Positions 32,756-44,359 of a stretch of DNA of 64,000 nucleotides are shown here, in pieces. The notes beneath the pieces were generated by a model. The model was not told where the DNA came from, did not search any database, and was given only the letters and a program-made list of their open reading frames with translations. A program made the position numbers and the translations under genes. The stretch is taken from contig JAOANR010000004.1 in the NCBI GenBank assembly GCA_030278955.1, forward strand, positions 12,822,428 through 12,886,427, written 5' to 3'. Each line of letters begins with the position of its first letter. Positions within the stretch are counted from its first letter, which is position 1. Source of the DNA: Hygrophila difformis (taxonomy: Eukaryota > Streptophyta > Magnoliopsida > Lamiales > Acanthaceae).

Positions 32756-33008
32756 CTTTATATCCCAATTAAGATGTCATATTTAACTTTTACACACAAT
32801 CCAATTTATATTTTTAATCGTTAATATCTCAAAATATATACAGGTAAAAATTATGTAAAATAGAAGTATATTCTAAAACTAAAAAGATTAGACGAATCTA
32901 AGAAGATCCAACTCGACTATTTTTTTTAAATATATACTTAAAATAATATTGAGAATAACGAACGGTATCAAAAAGTCAAACATAACGTCTTACATGGGAC
33001 GGATGGAG
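32756..33008. mobile_element. Stowaway-like MITE (diverged left end)
   Basis: The right end ACATGGGACGGATGGAG is a clear Stowaway terminus with TA after it (33009-33010). The left end TACTTTATATCCCAATTAAG is a mutated match. The interior has the shared AGATTAGACGAATCTAA block. Confidence 0.65.
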
Positions 33009-33148
33009 TAAGATTTAGTGTTTGAAGGGAATTATACACAAATGGTAGAATTTAATATGTTTTTATTTAAACTGGCAGGGACCTGATACTCAACGTTTTT
33101 TTTTTTTCTTTTAAAAAAAAGAACTGTGATAAATGAAGTAGAATTAAT

Positions 33149-33312
33149 AGAGACGTTGATTTAGTTTAAGTGGTTAAGTGCATTAACTTTCAACTGGTGG
33201 GTTCCATTTCCCACCTGCCCCATATCCCTTCTTTTTATTCCCTTTGTAATTTGTGTGACATGAGCTCTCACAGCTACTTTACCAGTCCTTCAAAAAGCTC
33301 CTAAAAAAAAAA
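33149..33312 (+). mobile_element. SINE with 13-bp target duplication
   Basis: AAGTAGAATTAAT occurs at 33136-33148 and 33313-33325. The 164-base body between has pol III-like boxes: an A-box-like TTTAAGTGGTTAAGTG and a B-box-like GGTTCCATTTCC (near 33208), and it ends in a 12-base A tail. It lies about 140 bases before the start codon of the phosphatase gene. Confidence 0.8.
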
Positions 33313-33466
33313 AAGTAGAATTAATGTTCCATAATCCAACACGTACGGCGCACCTTCGATTCTCGAACATATTCACTGATTGGTTCTTTCTTCCTTAAAA
33401 TCATCCAACAGTAGCCAATTATTGCTGGCGGTCGTACTACTCCAGCAGCATTCTGTAATCTGTCGT

Positions 33467-35132
33467 ATGGCCGCCGCCATCTTCACTCTAATCACCCTCG
33501 CCTTCTTTGCCCTTCTCAGACTCATCATCCACTTCTCCCTCTCACTACTCCACTATCTCCTCTACTCTCTCCTTTCCCATCCCTCCCTCAATTTCCCCTT
33601 ATTCCTCGCTAAAGCCCCCGACGGCACTTTCCCCCTCTGGTCCTCCATTCTTTTCGCCCCTTTCCTGCTTCTTCTCCGCGCCTTTACCGCTGTTCGAATC
33701 ATTCTGAGCGGGGAGCCTCCCTACACCCAAATATTCGAGGGCTTGTACGTTGGAGGCTGGCCCTTTCTGCCTGATAAATTGCCACCGGGAAACCCTGCTG
33801 TGATTGATTGCACCTGTGAATTGCCCAGGAATAGATGGCTGTCGGGGAATGCGTATTTGTGCATTCCCACCTGGGATGTGCGGGCGCCTCGTCCCGACCA
33901 GATTCAGGCTGCTGTTGAATGGGCTTGCAAGATGAGAGCTCAGAGGACTCCCATTTTCATCCACTGTTCTCATGGTATGTGTTTATATTACCCCAATTTC
34001 AACACTAAAAAGTTTACCATTGCTGTTTCATCTTTTGAGTCAACAGTGTTCGGCGGCTTTTGTCTCTGAGTTATAGTATTATAATGCTTTGTTGGTGATA
34101 AAGTTCTGATTTTTATAACATTTCAGTATAGAATTCGATAGCCAGCTTGCCCAATCTAATTTTGATTTTTTTTATAGAGAATCATAAGGCCTGTTTGGGT
34201 GTAATTTTACCCATGTTTGTCCTTCTTTAGCTTGCAAAAAAATTTCCCAGTTTCTAGTTGTTTTACTTTTTATTTTTTATGTTTAGTTTTATTTGGGACA
34301 AGCTAAACAAGCCCATAGGCCATAACTCACTTAATCTGTTACATCTTAACAATCAATCAATTGGTATACAATACAGTGCAGCAGTCAATATGTAGTCATA
34401 TTGGCAGATTCTGGCCACTAAAACCCTGTGTTCCTATATGGAAGGGTGTGGATGTGTAAGCATGATTTTTGGGGATGATATAAATTGCTCTCTTGATATC
34501 CAGTTTTAGACACTTGACATTTTCTTTTTCGCTTCATTGAATTTAGTAGTCAATGGAAGTGTCTTATTTATGTTGGTTGTTGATCACCAACTAAAGTGCC
34601 CTGAAAGTTATGTCTTAGTTGTGTTGGTTCTTGATAATCAACTGATAGTTTTCGGAGGACAGCCTTTTGGATCTTAACTCTTAAGGGAAAGTGCAGTAGG
34701 CATTTCTAAATAATGAAATCAAAATGTGTTAACTGACTGTGCAGTAGCGTTTGATGATAATAACGTAGTAGTATTTCCTACATACAGTTTGTATAAAATG
34801 ATAAATGATTCTATCTTTCATTTGACACATTCAGTTTTTAGCGGTGTTGGGGTTGTCTTATTCGCTATTGTGTTGCGCTTTATTATACAACTGTGTGAGG
34901 AGCATGCAGCTAATCCTTTAACGTAAAACAATTATATCGTGTCACTTAAGGTCATGGGCGGAGCATTACAGTAATGTGTGCATTGTTGGTAGCGCTTGGT
35001 TTGGCTGGAGATTGGAGAAGTGCAGAGAAGATGATAAAACAAAAACGACCATCTGTTCGCCTCAATGTTCTTCATAGGCAAGCCTTGGAAGAATGGTCGA
35101 AACGCCACCAGCTATCTGCCCAGTCTCCCTAG
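33467..35132 (+). CDS. Membrane-anchored dual-specificity phosphatase-like protein (YnbD-like)
   Basis: Exon 1 is 33467-33974 and exon 2 34951-35132; the 976-base intron has GT and AG ends and splits a Gly codon. Together they give 229 residues. Two hydrophobic segments (about residues 4-35 and 58-80) suggest membrane anchoring. The rest is a cysteine-phosphatase domain: GLYVGGWPFLPDKLPP, then IPTWDVRAP with a candidate general-acid Asp, and the P-loop HCSHGHGRS, a complete CX5R motif (Cys167-Arg173) that is only formed after splicing. Related plant proteins are annotated YnbD-like, with unknown substrate. MAAAIF is taken as the start because the upstream in-frame ATG at 33380 adds an unconserved-looking leader. 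The frame is intact, so probably a live host gene. Confidence 0.88.
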
Positions 35133-35344
35133 CCCTAAACTGCGAATAAATTCGAAGTCCCAGAGAAAATTTTAGTTGTATCTGGGACTGGGATATACAG
35201 TATAATAGTATCTCTGTATATATAAATCTTTTTTTAAGGAGAATTAATGTTTTTAAGAACATAGCATGTAAAGAATATGAATTATACTTATATGTGTTCT
35301 GTAATGGTCCACACATTGTTCTATATGTATGTCATTTAGATTAA

Positions 35345-35805
35345 GGGCCCGTTTGGATTGGCTTTTAAAAAAAGCAGAAGCCAAAAGCAGAAGCAGAAGT
35401 GAAAGCCAAAAGCAGAAGCAGCTAACTTTTGTGTTTGGATGAAATGTTTAAAAAGCAGCTTTTTTTCAATAGTGTGTTTGGATGTATAAAAGTGAAAAGT
35501 GCTTTTGAAATGTGTAAATTACCAAAAAGGATATGCTATTTATATATGATAGTATATATTTATAGTGTAATATAAATAAGTTAATAGGGGCATTTATGAC
35601 TCTGCACACATTACTAGGTGCTTTTGGCTTCTGCTTTTCGGAGAAGCACCACCTGGGCTGCTTCTCCCAGAAGCACTTTTGCAGCTTTTCGAGGTGCTTT
35701 TGCTTTTTCTAAAAAGCCAAAACAAACACCATTTTTCCTTCAAAAGTGCTTTTGGCAGAAGCAAAAGCCAAAAGCACTTGGAAAAAAGTCAATCCAAACA
35801 GGCTC
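35345..35805. mobile_element. PIF/Harbinger-like MITE 1 of cluster
   Basis: GGGCCCGTTTGGATTGGC at the left and GTCAATCCAAACAGGCTC at the right, with TAA at both sides (35342-35344, 35806-35808). The interior is made of AGAAGCCAAAAGC-type repeats near both ends and an AT-rich centre. Confidence 0.85.
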
Positions 35806-35847
35806 TAAGTGGATGAAGCTGGATTTTTAGAGAAAATTAGAGAGTTA

Positions 35848-36308
35848 GAGCCCGTTTGGATTGGCTTCTAGGGAGGTGCTTTTGGCTTTTGCTTCTGCCA
35901 AAAGCACTTCTAGTAGAAATTAGGTGTTTGTTTTGGCTTTTAAGAAAAAGCAAAAGCACCTCGAAAAGCGACAAAAATGCTTCTGGAAGAAGCAGCCCAG
36001 GGGTGCTTCTCCCAAAAGCAGAAGCCAAAAGCACCTCGTAAAATGTGCAGGGACTTAAATACCCTCACTACTTAATATAAATTACACTATAAATATATCT
36101 TATTATCATATTAAGTAGCATGTCCTTTTTGGTAATTACCACACTCTAAAAGCACTTTTCATTTTTATTCATCCAAACATATTTTTTAGAAAAAGCGTTT
36201 TTCAAACATTCCATCCAAACACAAAAGTTACATGCTTTTGCTTTTGACTTCTGCTTCTGCTTCTACTTTTGGCTTCTGCTTTTTTCAAAAGCCAATCCAA
36301 ACGGGCCC
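35848..36308. mobile_element. PIF/Harbinger-like MITE 2 of cluster
   Basis: GAGCCCGTTTGGATTGGC to GCCAATCCAAACGGGCCC, bounded by TTA at 35845-35847 and 36309-36311. The right TTA is also the left TTA of the next element. Confidence 0.88.
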
Positions 36309-36311
36309 TTA

Positions 36312-36793
36312 GTGGCCGTTTGGAATGGCTTCTAGAGAGGTGCTTTTGGCTTTTGCTTCTGCCAAAAGCACTTCTAATGGAAATTAGGTGTTTGTTTTGG
36401 CTTTTAAGAAAAAGCAAAAGCACCTCGAAAAGCCAAAAAAGTGCTTCTGGGAGAAGCAGCCCAGAGGGTGCTTCTCAGCCCAGAGGGTGCTTCTCCCAAA
36501 AGCAGAAGCCAAAAGCACCTCGTAAAATGTGCAAGGACTTAAATACCCCCACTACTTAATATAAATTACACTATAAATATATCTTATTATCATATTAAGT
36601 ATCACGTCCGTTTTGGTAATTACTACATTCCAAAAGCACTTTTCATTTTTATTCATCCAAACATATTTTTTAGAAAAAGCCGCTTTTCAAACATTCCATC
36701 CAAACACAAAAGTTACTTGCTTTTGCTTTTGACTTCTGCTTCTGCTTCTACTTTTGGCTTCTGCTTTTTTCAAAAGCCAATCCAAACGGGCCC
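36312..36793. mobile_element. PIF/Harbinger-like MITE 3 of cluster
   Basis: GTGGCCGTTTGGAATGGC to GCCAATCCAAACGGGCCC, bounded by single TTA triplets shared with neighbours (36309-36311, 36794-36796). It is nearly identical in its interior to element 2, apart from a 21-base tandem duplication (AGCCCAGAGGGTGCTTCTC repeated near 36457-36495). Confidence 0.88.
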
Positions 36794-36796
36794 TTA

Positions 36797-37254
36797 GAGG
36801 GTGTTTAGATTGGCTTCTACCAAGGTGCTTTTTGCTTTTGCTTCTGCCAAAAGCACTTTTGGGGAAAAAATGTTTGGTTTGGCTTTTTTTAAAAAGCAGA
36901 AGCACCTCGAAAAGCTGCAAAAGTGCTTCTGGGAGAAGCAGCCCAGGGGTGCTTCTCCGAAAAGCAGAAGCCAAAAGCACTTCGTAAATTGTGTAAAGAC
37001 TTAAATACCCTCATTACTTAATATAAATTACACTATAAATATATCTTATTATCATATTAAGTAGCATGTCCTTTTTGGTAATTTATACATTTAAAAAGCA
37101 CTTTTCACTTTTACACATCCAAACACACTTTTGAAAAAAAACTGCTTTTCAAACATTTCATCCAAACACAAAAGTTACCTGCTTCTGCTTTTGGCTTCAC
37201 TTCTGCTTCTGCTTTTGGCTTCTGCTTTTTTCTAAAGCCAATCCAAACAGGGCC
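36797..37254. mobile_element. PIF/Harbinger-like MITE 4 of cluster
   Basis: GAGGGTGTTTAGATTGGC to GCCAATCCAAACAGGGCC, bounded by TTA (36794-36796 shared, 37255-37257). Same orientation and subfamily as elements 2 and 3. Confidence 0.88.
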
Positions 37255-37405
37255 TTAGTACATTTTGATGAGTGGTCATATATAGGATGATGATTCATTA
37301 TCCTTGTCTCGTCTTCCTGTGAGGCTGTGACCGAGCATTGATGTCATGTAAAAGAGAGTTGAGACTTGAGAGCACAAAAGAAGCCGAGGACTGGATTTGT
37401 GAATA

Positions 37406-37662
37406 CTTCCTCCGTATCACAAAGTTTATTATATTCCCAATTTTTCACGCAAATCAATGCATTGAATTATTAATAACTCAAGTTTGGTACAAGTAAAAAT
37501 TCTAAAAGTTCAATATTTAAAAACTACATGACGAGACGAATCTAACAAGATATCACTTGGCTATATTTTAACTTATATAACTATGATAAAACTTTAAGTG
37601 AAAGTTAGTGTGTGAATAGTGCCAACTATTCCAATGTCAAAAACATACAAATACGGAGGTAG
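37406..37662. mobile_element. Stowaway-like MITE
   Basis: CTTCCTCCGTATCACAAAG to AATACGGAGGTAG with TA at 37404-37405 and 37663-37664. Shared interior (ACGAGACGAATCTAACAAGAT). Confidence 0.85.
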
Positions 37663-37664
37663 TA

Positions 37665-39512
37665 TAATTGTTCGAGCTAAGGTTGAGGCAGCAGCGAGCA
37701 GGTATAGCGCCTTGTTCATTTCAATCTCACTTTTGGGCATTTTGGGTGAGAAATGGGGATACAGCCGCTGATGCACTGCACTGAGGTTGGGAGTTCGAGT
37801 GCCCATCAACTATGCACTCATCTTTTTCGTCATGTACTAATTAAGTGGGTTAAGTTGATAATAATTTTAACATTTTATAAGATTATTTAATCTGACATTA
37901 GTGGTTTGATTTGTGAAAATTAATTTAAACAAAGTTAGATGTTACTAGTATTTTTTTTAAAAAAAAACAAATTATAGTTTGATACTTTTGGTATAAAATA
38001 ACACTATATAATGATTCAATTTTCACAATTTATAGTTTAAACGTTAACGTGTATTTTCACAATTTGGTATAAAATAACACTATATGTATTGACATAATTG
38101 TAATAATAAACGCTTTATAAGTATAGGGGTGATCGAATTTAAGTTAGGTGGAATGCTTGCGCCAATTAATTAAGCCTTAAGACATTTTGTAAAAAAAGTA
38201 TTTTTATTTTCAAAAATATTTAGAAAATAAAAAAAATATTCCATCCCTCCCATCTAAAAGTGTCTTACGTACTATTTTTGGATATTCCATTATATATATG
38301 TTTTGTTTCCATAAATAGAAATAAATTTTCCCTAAGTTAGGTGGGCCCTATCATATACTCACTTATAAACCCGACCTTAATTCTCGTGACCAACAATAAT
38401 AAGACACAATAGATGGGATAACCCCCACCTTAATTCCCGTGCCCAAAAGTAAAAAGACACAATACATGGGACGGAAGAATTAATAGTAATAACTATAGTG
38501 TACTAAATATGAAATGTATACTTCATGGTGTCTTTTTTAGTATACATCGGTCTGTTGTTTATGTTACAGACATTAATTTGAATGAGAATGATCTTGAAGA
38601 GAACAATGTACTGATGGAGGTGACATTTCCTGATGTTTTTATTTATATTGGACCTTGATATCAGAAGCATGTTTTCATTAATTCTATGACTATACCGTTG
38701 TATGAACCTTCTTGTACTCGACCTCTTTATTTTCCGTCACTGAAATCTTGTTAAAGAAACTGCTGAATGGAAGAGATCAAGATGTTCTATACCATGTTTT
38801 GTGTTGTCTGTTGTTTTTGGTATGTTAAGGTTTTATTCAATGTCAATGAGATCCTGATTGTAAAATCCTACCCCGTGCTAGCATGCAGATCATGCATCCC
38901 AATCCTAATCCATTCCCATGTGCGCATCACAGTCGAGCCCTATCTTCAACAATTCACTATGGGATGTTGTGATGCATATATAGAGAGGAGTTGAGGCGTA
39001 TGATCTGCAAGTCTAGCTCGGAGTAGAATTGTTACAATGCATCATGTTTATTTACTGCACTAAATTATAATGAGGGTTGTCAAATTTACAAAGTGGGTTT
39101 TAATAAAAACCCTTAATAAAAACCCGTGTTAGGATTGTAAGTTTTCATTAATAAGATCGTAAGTTTCATTAATAGGAGTACTATTTTTGGATTATTAGGA
39201 CTTTTTTAAAGTGGTCTATTTAATAATTTAATTAATTTATATTTGAATTGATTACTTAATGGGTCAAATATTAAGGAGCAAGTTTTGACTCATTTCCACA
39301 CACACAACGGTTAATTTAGAACTTCGTGATGGTAGAGTTCTATATAAGAAACATTTAACGACTAATTTAGAGTTCCTCAATCTACTTCTACATTCAGAAA
39401 AATTTATTTTAACACCATCTATTAGAAGAATAAGGATTAGGAAAAGCCTACAAGAGCAATTAATTATTTTGCCGTTTGGCTGGACATTGGAGGAGCAGAC
39501 CGGGTGTTCAAA
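37665..39512. other. Intergenic, no intact gene seen
   Basis: AT-rich. A diverged mariner-like segment with CCATCCCTCCCATCTAAAAG and ACATGGGACGGAAG lies at about 38240-38480. At 38570-38760 a weakly protein-like stretch (LMEVTFPDVFIYIGP) ends in stops and is not assigned. Nothing else is recognisable. Confidence 0.45.
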
Positions 39513-39517
39513 AATAT

Positions 39518-39891
39518 TATTAAAATTATGGTGCACATTTCTAGAATGTTCATAAAATGTAAACATAATTAGAGAAAATTCTAGATATTAGCATGTGATT
39601 AAAATAGAATATGATAGAATAGTCTAGAGAATGAATGCCCTAGAATGATCCATCAAGCTCCATTGGTTAGTATAAATAGATGGAGCCATTGTTAGATCTT
39701 CATAACAACAACAACACCAACATCAAGATCACCACCATTCAAGTAATACAAATTCCTTTCCAAAAATTCTATCTTCAACCTCCTTCTAAACTTTCCTTTA
39801 ACACACAAGCACTCACTTCCCACACTAACTACCCATCACAAACCTTACACACACACATAAACACTATATTCCCATATCCTAAAAACCATCA
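39518..39891 (+). repeat. Copia 5' LTR
   Basis: Begins TATTAAAATTATGG and ends AAACCATCA. A TATA-like GTATAAATAGATGG sits near 39669, followed by an AACAACAACA-rich leader, consistent with U3/R. Confidence 0.92.
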
Positions 39892-39930
39892 GTGGTATCA
39901 GAGCCTCGTTCGAGATTATCGGGCGTTACC

Positions 39931-42527
39931 ATGGCCGACACATTCCGCTCAACTATTCCAATTCCAGTTTTTCGTGGTGAAAACTACGATTTCTGGGCAA
40001 TCAAAATGAAGACATATTTTTGTGCTCAAGGTTTGTGGGATATTGTTAATGATGGATATACTATGCCTGACAATATCTCCACACTCTCTGAGAAACAAAA
40101 GGAGGAATTGAAGGAGATCCAAAAGAAGGATTCTCAAGCACTTCTCGCTGTACAGATGAGCTTGGCAGACGAGTACTTTCCAAGGATCATGGGAGCAAAA
40201 ACATCTAAAGAAGCGTGGGATAAGTTGAAGGAGGAGTTTCAAGGTGGTGAAAAGGTACGCTCCACTAAACTTCAAACTTTAAGGAGGAAGTTTGAAAACT
40301 TGAAGATGTTAGATTCTGAGACTGCTCAAGAGTATTATGCTAGAGTTAATGAAGTAGTAACTCAACTACGAGCCTATGGGGAAGACATCCCTGACAACAA
40401 AATTGTTGCTAAAATTCTAATCACTTGCACAGAAAAATATGATCCCATAATAGCTGTTATTGAAGAATCTAAGGACATAAATAAATTAAGTGCTACAGAG
40501 TTAATGGGATCATTAGAGGCTCATGAGAAAAGATTAGAAAGGCGTTATGAAAAAGACATAGATAGTGCCTTTCAATCTAAAGTTAATATGCAGTCTCAGA
40601 AAACAAAAGAGAATAATAAGTTCCCTCCTTGTGGTATTTGTAAAAGAACAAATCATTTGGAGAAAGATTGTTGGTTTAAGGATAAACCACAAAAACAAAA
40701 TTATAATAAATTTGGACGAGGAGGAAAAATTAAAGGATTTAATCGAAGGCACCAGGCTAATTTCTCTCAAAACACAGAATCTGAGGATTATTTGTTTTAT
40801 GTCTGCCAAGCTGCATCTACTAAGGATAAAGATACATGGTATTTGGATAGTGGTTGTAGCAATCACATGACTAAAAATGAGAGTATCTTTTGTGAATTTC
40901 AAAAGATAAATATAAAAGTTAAACTGGGAAATGGTGACTATATGGAGGCAACTGGTAAAGGAACCATTGCCATAGATACCAATAAAGGAAAAAGGTACAT
41001 AAGTGAAGTCCTTCTAGTCCCCACAATAGATCAAAACCTACTAAGTGTGGGACAAATGATAGAAAAAGGATATTCCTTATATTTGAGGGAAATACTTGCA
41101 CAATTTATGACAAGAAAGATAAATCCCTCATAATCACTAAAGTCCAAATGAGCGACAATAGATGCTTCCCAATCCAATGGAGATATGCAAACAATGTTGC
41201 CATGAAAGCTCAATTGGACGACACTTGGCTATGGCATAAAAGGTTTGTGCATTTCAATCTACAAGGATTGAAACTCCTAAACCAGAAAAACATGATGCGT
41301 GATTTTCCTCCAATCAAAGAGCTCAACGGAGTTTGTGAAGGGTGCATGCTAGGGAAACAACACCGGCTACCATTCCCATCTGGGAGATCTTGGAGAGCTA
41401 AGAAGCCTCTGGAGCTCGTGCACACCGATATATGTGGTCCAATGCGCACCCCATCTCATGACAAAAACAGGTACTTCATCCTATTTATTGATGATTTTAC
41501 TAGAATGACATGGGTCTACTTTCTACGAGAAAAATCCCAGGTGTTCGATATTTTCAAAAAATTCAAGACCTATGTCGAAAACCAAAGTGGCTATAAAATC
41601 AAAACTATCTGGAGTGATCGAGGGAAAGAATACACCTCCAATCAATTCACAAAATTCTGTGAAGATGAAGGCATGGAGCACCAACTCACAGTCGGATATG
41701 CACCAGAACAAAATGGTGTGTCTGAAAGAAAGAATAGGACTGTGATGGAGACCGCAAGATCCATGCTGACAGAGAAAGGTCTTCCAAAAACCTTCTGGGC
41801 GGAGGCCGTGAGTACTGCAGTCTATCTCCTCAACAGATGTCCAACTAAAGCTGTACAAGACAAGGCACCAGTTGAAGCATGGAGCGGACGGAAACCATCT
41901 GCAAAGCATCTTCGAGTCTTTGGATGTATCTGCTATGTTCATATCCCAAAGGAGAAGAGGAGCAAGCTCGATGAGAAGACAGAGAAAGGAATTTTTCTGG
42001 GCTATAGCACTCAATCAAAAGGTTATAGAGTATATAGCTTGGAAAATAAAAAGCTCATCATTAGTCGAGACGTGATGTTCGATGAAGCTGCTGCTTATAA
42101 CTGGGAGACAAGCCAATTAGAGAAAAAGAATATCTATCTACCGGCACCGGTCCAACAACAATCAGATGATGGCGGCCCACATGACGCACGAAGACAAGTT
42201 GTAGAAGAAGATCCTATCACATCTCCAGAATCCATCCCAAGAAAATTCAGATCTCTGACGGAAGTTTATCAGAGATGCAATTTTACAACTATGGAGCCGA
42301 ACAACTTTGAAGAAGCTTCCAGAGAGGATGTTTGGATAAAAGCAATGGAGGAGGAGATACATATGATTGAAAAGAACGAAACATGGGAGCTGACAGATCT
42401 TCCCAAAAATAAAGAAGCCATCGGAGTTAAGCGGGTCTACAAGACAAAACTCAAACTGGATGGTTCAATACAAAAGCACCACCACGAGGCAAGTTCGAGA
42501 CTTTACGAGAACTCATTGAAGTTATAG
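39931..42527 (+). pseudogene. Copia gag-protease-integrase, truncated before RT
   Basis: Gag starts MADTFRSTIPIPVF (ATG 39931) and carries a CCHC knuckle CGICKRTNHLEKDC (about 40630). The protease has WYLDSGCSNHMT (about 40840). A single missing base near 41083 shifts the frame; the integrase then runs 41148-42300 in the second frame with the HHCC zinc site (HKRFVHFN to CEGCMLGKQH), HTDICGP, IWSDRGKEY and APEQNGVSERKN supplying Asp, Asp and Glu. The conserved pre-RT stretch AMEEEIHMIEKNETWELTDL is present, but after KTKLKLDGSIQK the sequence jumps to HHHEASSRLYENSLKL and a stop, so a deletion removed RT and RNase H. It could only move with enzymes from a complete relative. Confidence 0.9.
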
Positions 42528-42547
42528 AAATATGCACCAAGGAGGAG

Positions 42548-42921
42548 TATTAAAATTATGGTGCACATTTCTAGAATGTTCATGAAATGTAAACATAATT
42601 AGAGAAAATTCTAGATATTAGCATGTGATTAAAATAGAATATGATAGAATAGTCTAGAGAATGAATGCCCTAGAATGATCCATCAAGCTCCATTGGTTAG
42701 TATAAATAGATGGAGCCATTGTTAGATCTTCATAACAACAACAACACCAACATCAAGATCACCACCATTCAAGTAATACAAATTCCTTTCCAAAAATTCT
42801 ATCTTCAACCTCCTTCTAAACTTTCCTTTAACACACAAGCACTCACTTCCCACACTAACTACCCATCACAAACCTTACACACACACATAAACACTATATT
42901 CCCATATCCTAAAAACCATCA
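42548..42921 (+). repeat. Copia 3' LTR
   Basis: Same length as the 5' LTR and essentially identical; followed by AATAT. Confidence 0.92.
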
Positions 42922-42926
42922 AATAT

Positions 42927-43826
42927 AAAGACTGAGATCAATTATTCATTAAGAACAATGACGAGAGGTAATTAATTTGTTTAATGCTTCGGTTGTGCAT
43001 TGAATATATTAAGTAAGTAAGATCCATATAATTCATGCATTGAATTTATTAGTGATATATGGATCTGGAATTTTTAATTTTACAAGGATCTTACTAAAAT
43101 TGGACATGAGGACACAATGGATCAATGTATAACCAATTAAATAGGGTTTGGGATTATTGATACTAAACCAAACGAGAGTCGGTGAGAAGTGATATATGAT
43201 AATCATTATAATTATAGAATGATAGGTTGTTTGCATAGGCATTTTTTGAAATAGTATGTTTTTAACTTTTATTTCAAAACATTTTTTTTAAATTTTAATT
43301 TTAAATTAGTTCAAATACATTATAGTATTTTTTTTAATAACAATATATTGTAGTATTTGAATATACATGAAATTAAATTCTTTATTTTAGACCGTGTAAT
43401 TGATACTATTATTTAGATAATTTATTTCAAGAAATATTATTTATAATTTTAAATTAAAATTAAAATTATTTTTTAGAAGCTCATAGCCTGAGGGCCACGC
43501 GTCACCCCTTGGTCTTTGGAAAAGCCATACTAATCAAACTCCGATTCCTTCGAGGGACACATTTGACCGCGCGCCACGCGCTGTCCTTCCTTCTATGATC
43601 TGCTGCAAAACTTATATTCGAATAATATAATTAATTAAAATTATTATTAAAAATTAATACCATAAACTTACGTATATAGTACTTAATTAATAATTATGAG
43701 GGAGGTTGAATGTGCATGTATTTAATTTAGCCATAAATAATCATAGTACGAAAGCCAGTGATGTATTGAATTTAAAGGGGATGAGTCCAGAAGCTACTCC
43801 TGAATCCTCATCAGGCATATGAAGTA
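42927..43826. other. Intergenic, no gene seen
   Basis: AT-rich; a GC-richer patch at 43480-43600 with no open frame of note. Confidence 0.5.
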
Positions 43827-44086
43827 CTCTCTCCGTCTCATTAAAAGTAGTCACTTTCTCTTCTGCACAAAATTTAATACAATCATTAAACGCTTTATAT
43901 CTCAAAATCGGTATAAGTAAAAATTATATAAAACGTATATGTTAAAACTATACAATTAGATGATTCTAACAGGACCACAATTGACTATTTTTCTCTTCTT
44001 GTATCAATACAATAAAATTAAGTCAAAGTTAAACAATGAACAGTGTCAAAAGTCAAAAGGGGCCACTTTTAATGGGACGGAGAAAG
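43827..44086. mobile_element. Stowaway-like MITE at ferredoxin promoter
   Basis: CTCTCTCCGTCTCATTAAAAG to CTTTTAATGGGACGGAGAAAG with TA on each side (43825-43826, 44087-44088). The right terminus is immediately followed by the TATA-rich region of the ferredoxin gene. Confidence 0.88.
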
Positions 44087-44111
44087 TATATAATAATTAT
44101 ACATATATATC
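44087..44111 (+). promoter_or_regulatory. TATA-rich region, ferredoxin gene
   Basis: TATATAATAATTATACATATATATCC lies about 250-270 bases before the ferredoxin ATG. Leader introns are known in ferredoxin genes; a possible one runs from GGGTCAGTT (near 44199) to ATCTCAG (near 44334). Both calls are inferences. Confidence 0.45.
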
Positions 44112-44359
44112 CATCCATCTTTATTACTCTTTCTCAGCTTCTCTACAGGCCACCACAGCTCTCTCTCACCTTCTTCCCTTGTTATTATTACCTCTCCGGG
44201 TCAGTTTTGGGTTGCTTTTATTCCTTCACTCATTCATTTTTATACAAACGATATTGTTCTTTCCTTGATTTCAATCATTCTTATATATGTTGAGAAAGAG
44301 CCATTTACTTTTTTACATGTAGTACCAATCTCAGTTTGCAAATACGGCCTAGGCAAAAT

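Larger units (their letters stand above)
39518..42921 (+). mobile_element. Ty1/copia retrotransposon, RT-deleted, very young
   Basis: Two 374-bp LTRs (39518-39891, 42548-42921) are flanked by the 5-bp duplication AATAT (39513-39517, 42922-42926). The primer site TGGTATCAGAGC (39893-39904) fits initiator Met tRNA, and a polypurine AAGGAGGAG precedes the right LTR. By eye the LTRs differ at one base (39554 region, A/G), so the insertion is very recent. At 3.4 kb it lacks about 1.5 kb of the usual coding region: RT is cut off at its start and RNase H is absent. LTRs begin TA rather than TG in both copies. Confidence 0.93.

Noticed and set aside
35345..37257. CRISPR-like regularly spaced repeats (AGAAGCCAAAAGC)
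   Set aside because: These are terminal regions of four MITEs in a eukaryotic genome, with inverted not direct unit structure.
37730..37810. tRNA- or SINE-like sequence with GGGAGTTCGAGTGCCC
   Set aside because: Only a B-box-like word; no cloverleaf, A-box, tail or target duplication could be found.
38567..38760. Possible exon (LMEVTFPDVFIYIGP)
   Set aside because: Short, followed by stops, no splice borders or domain; could be a decayed transposon piece.
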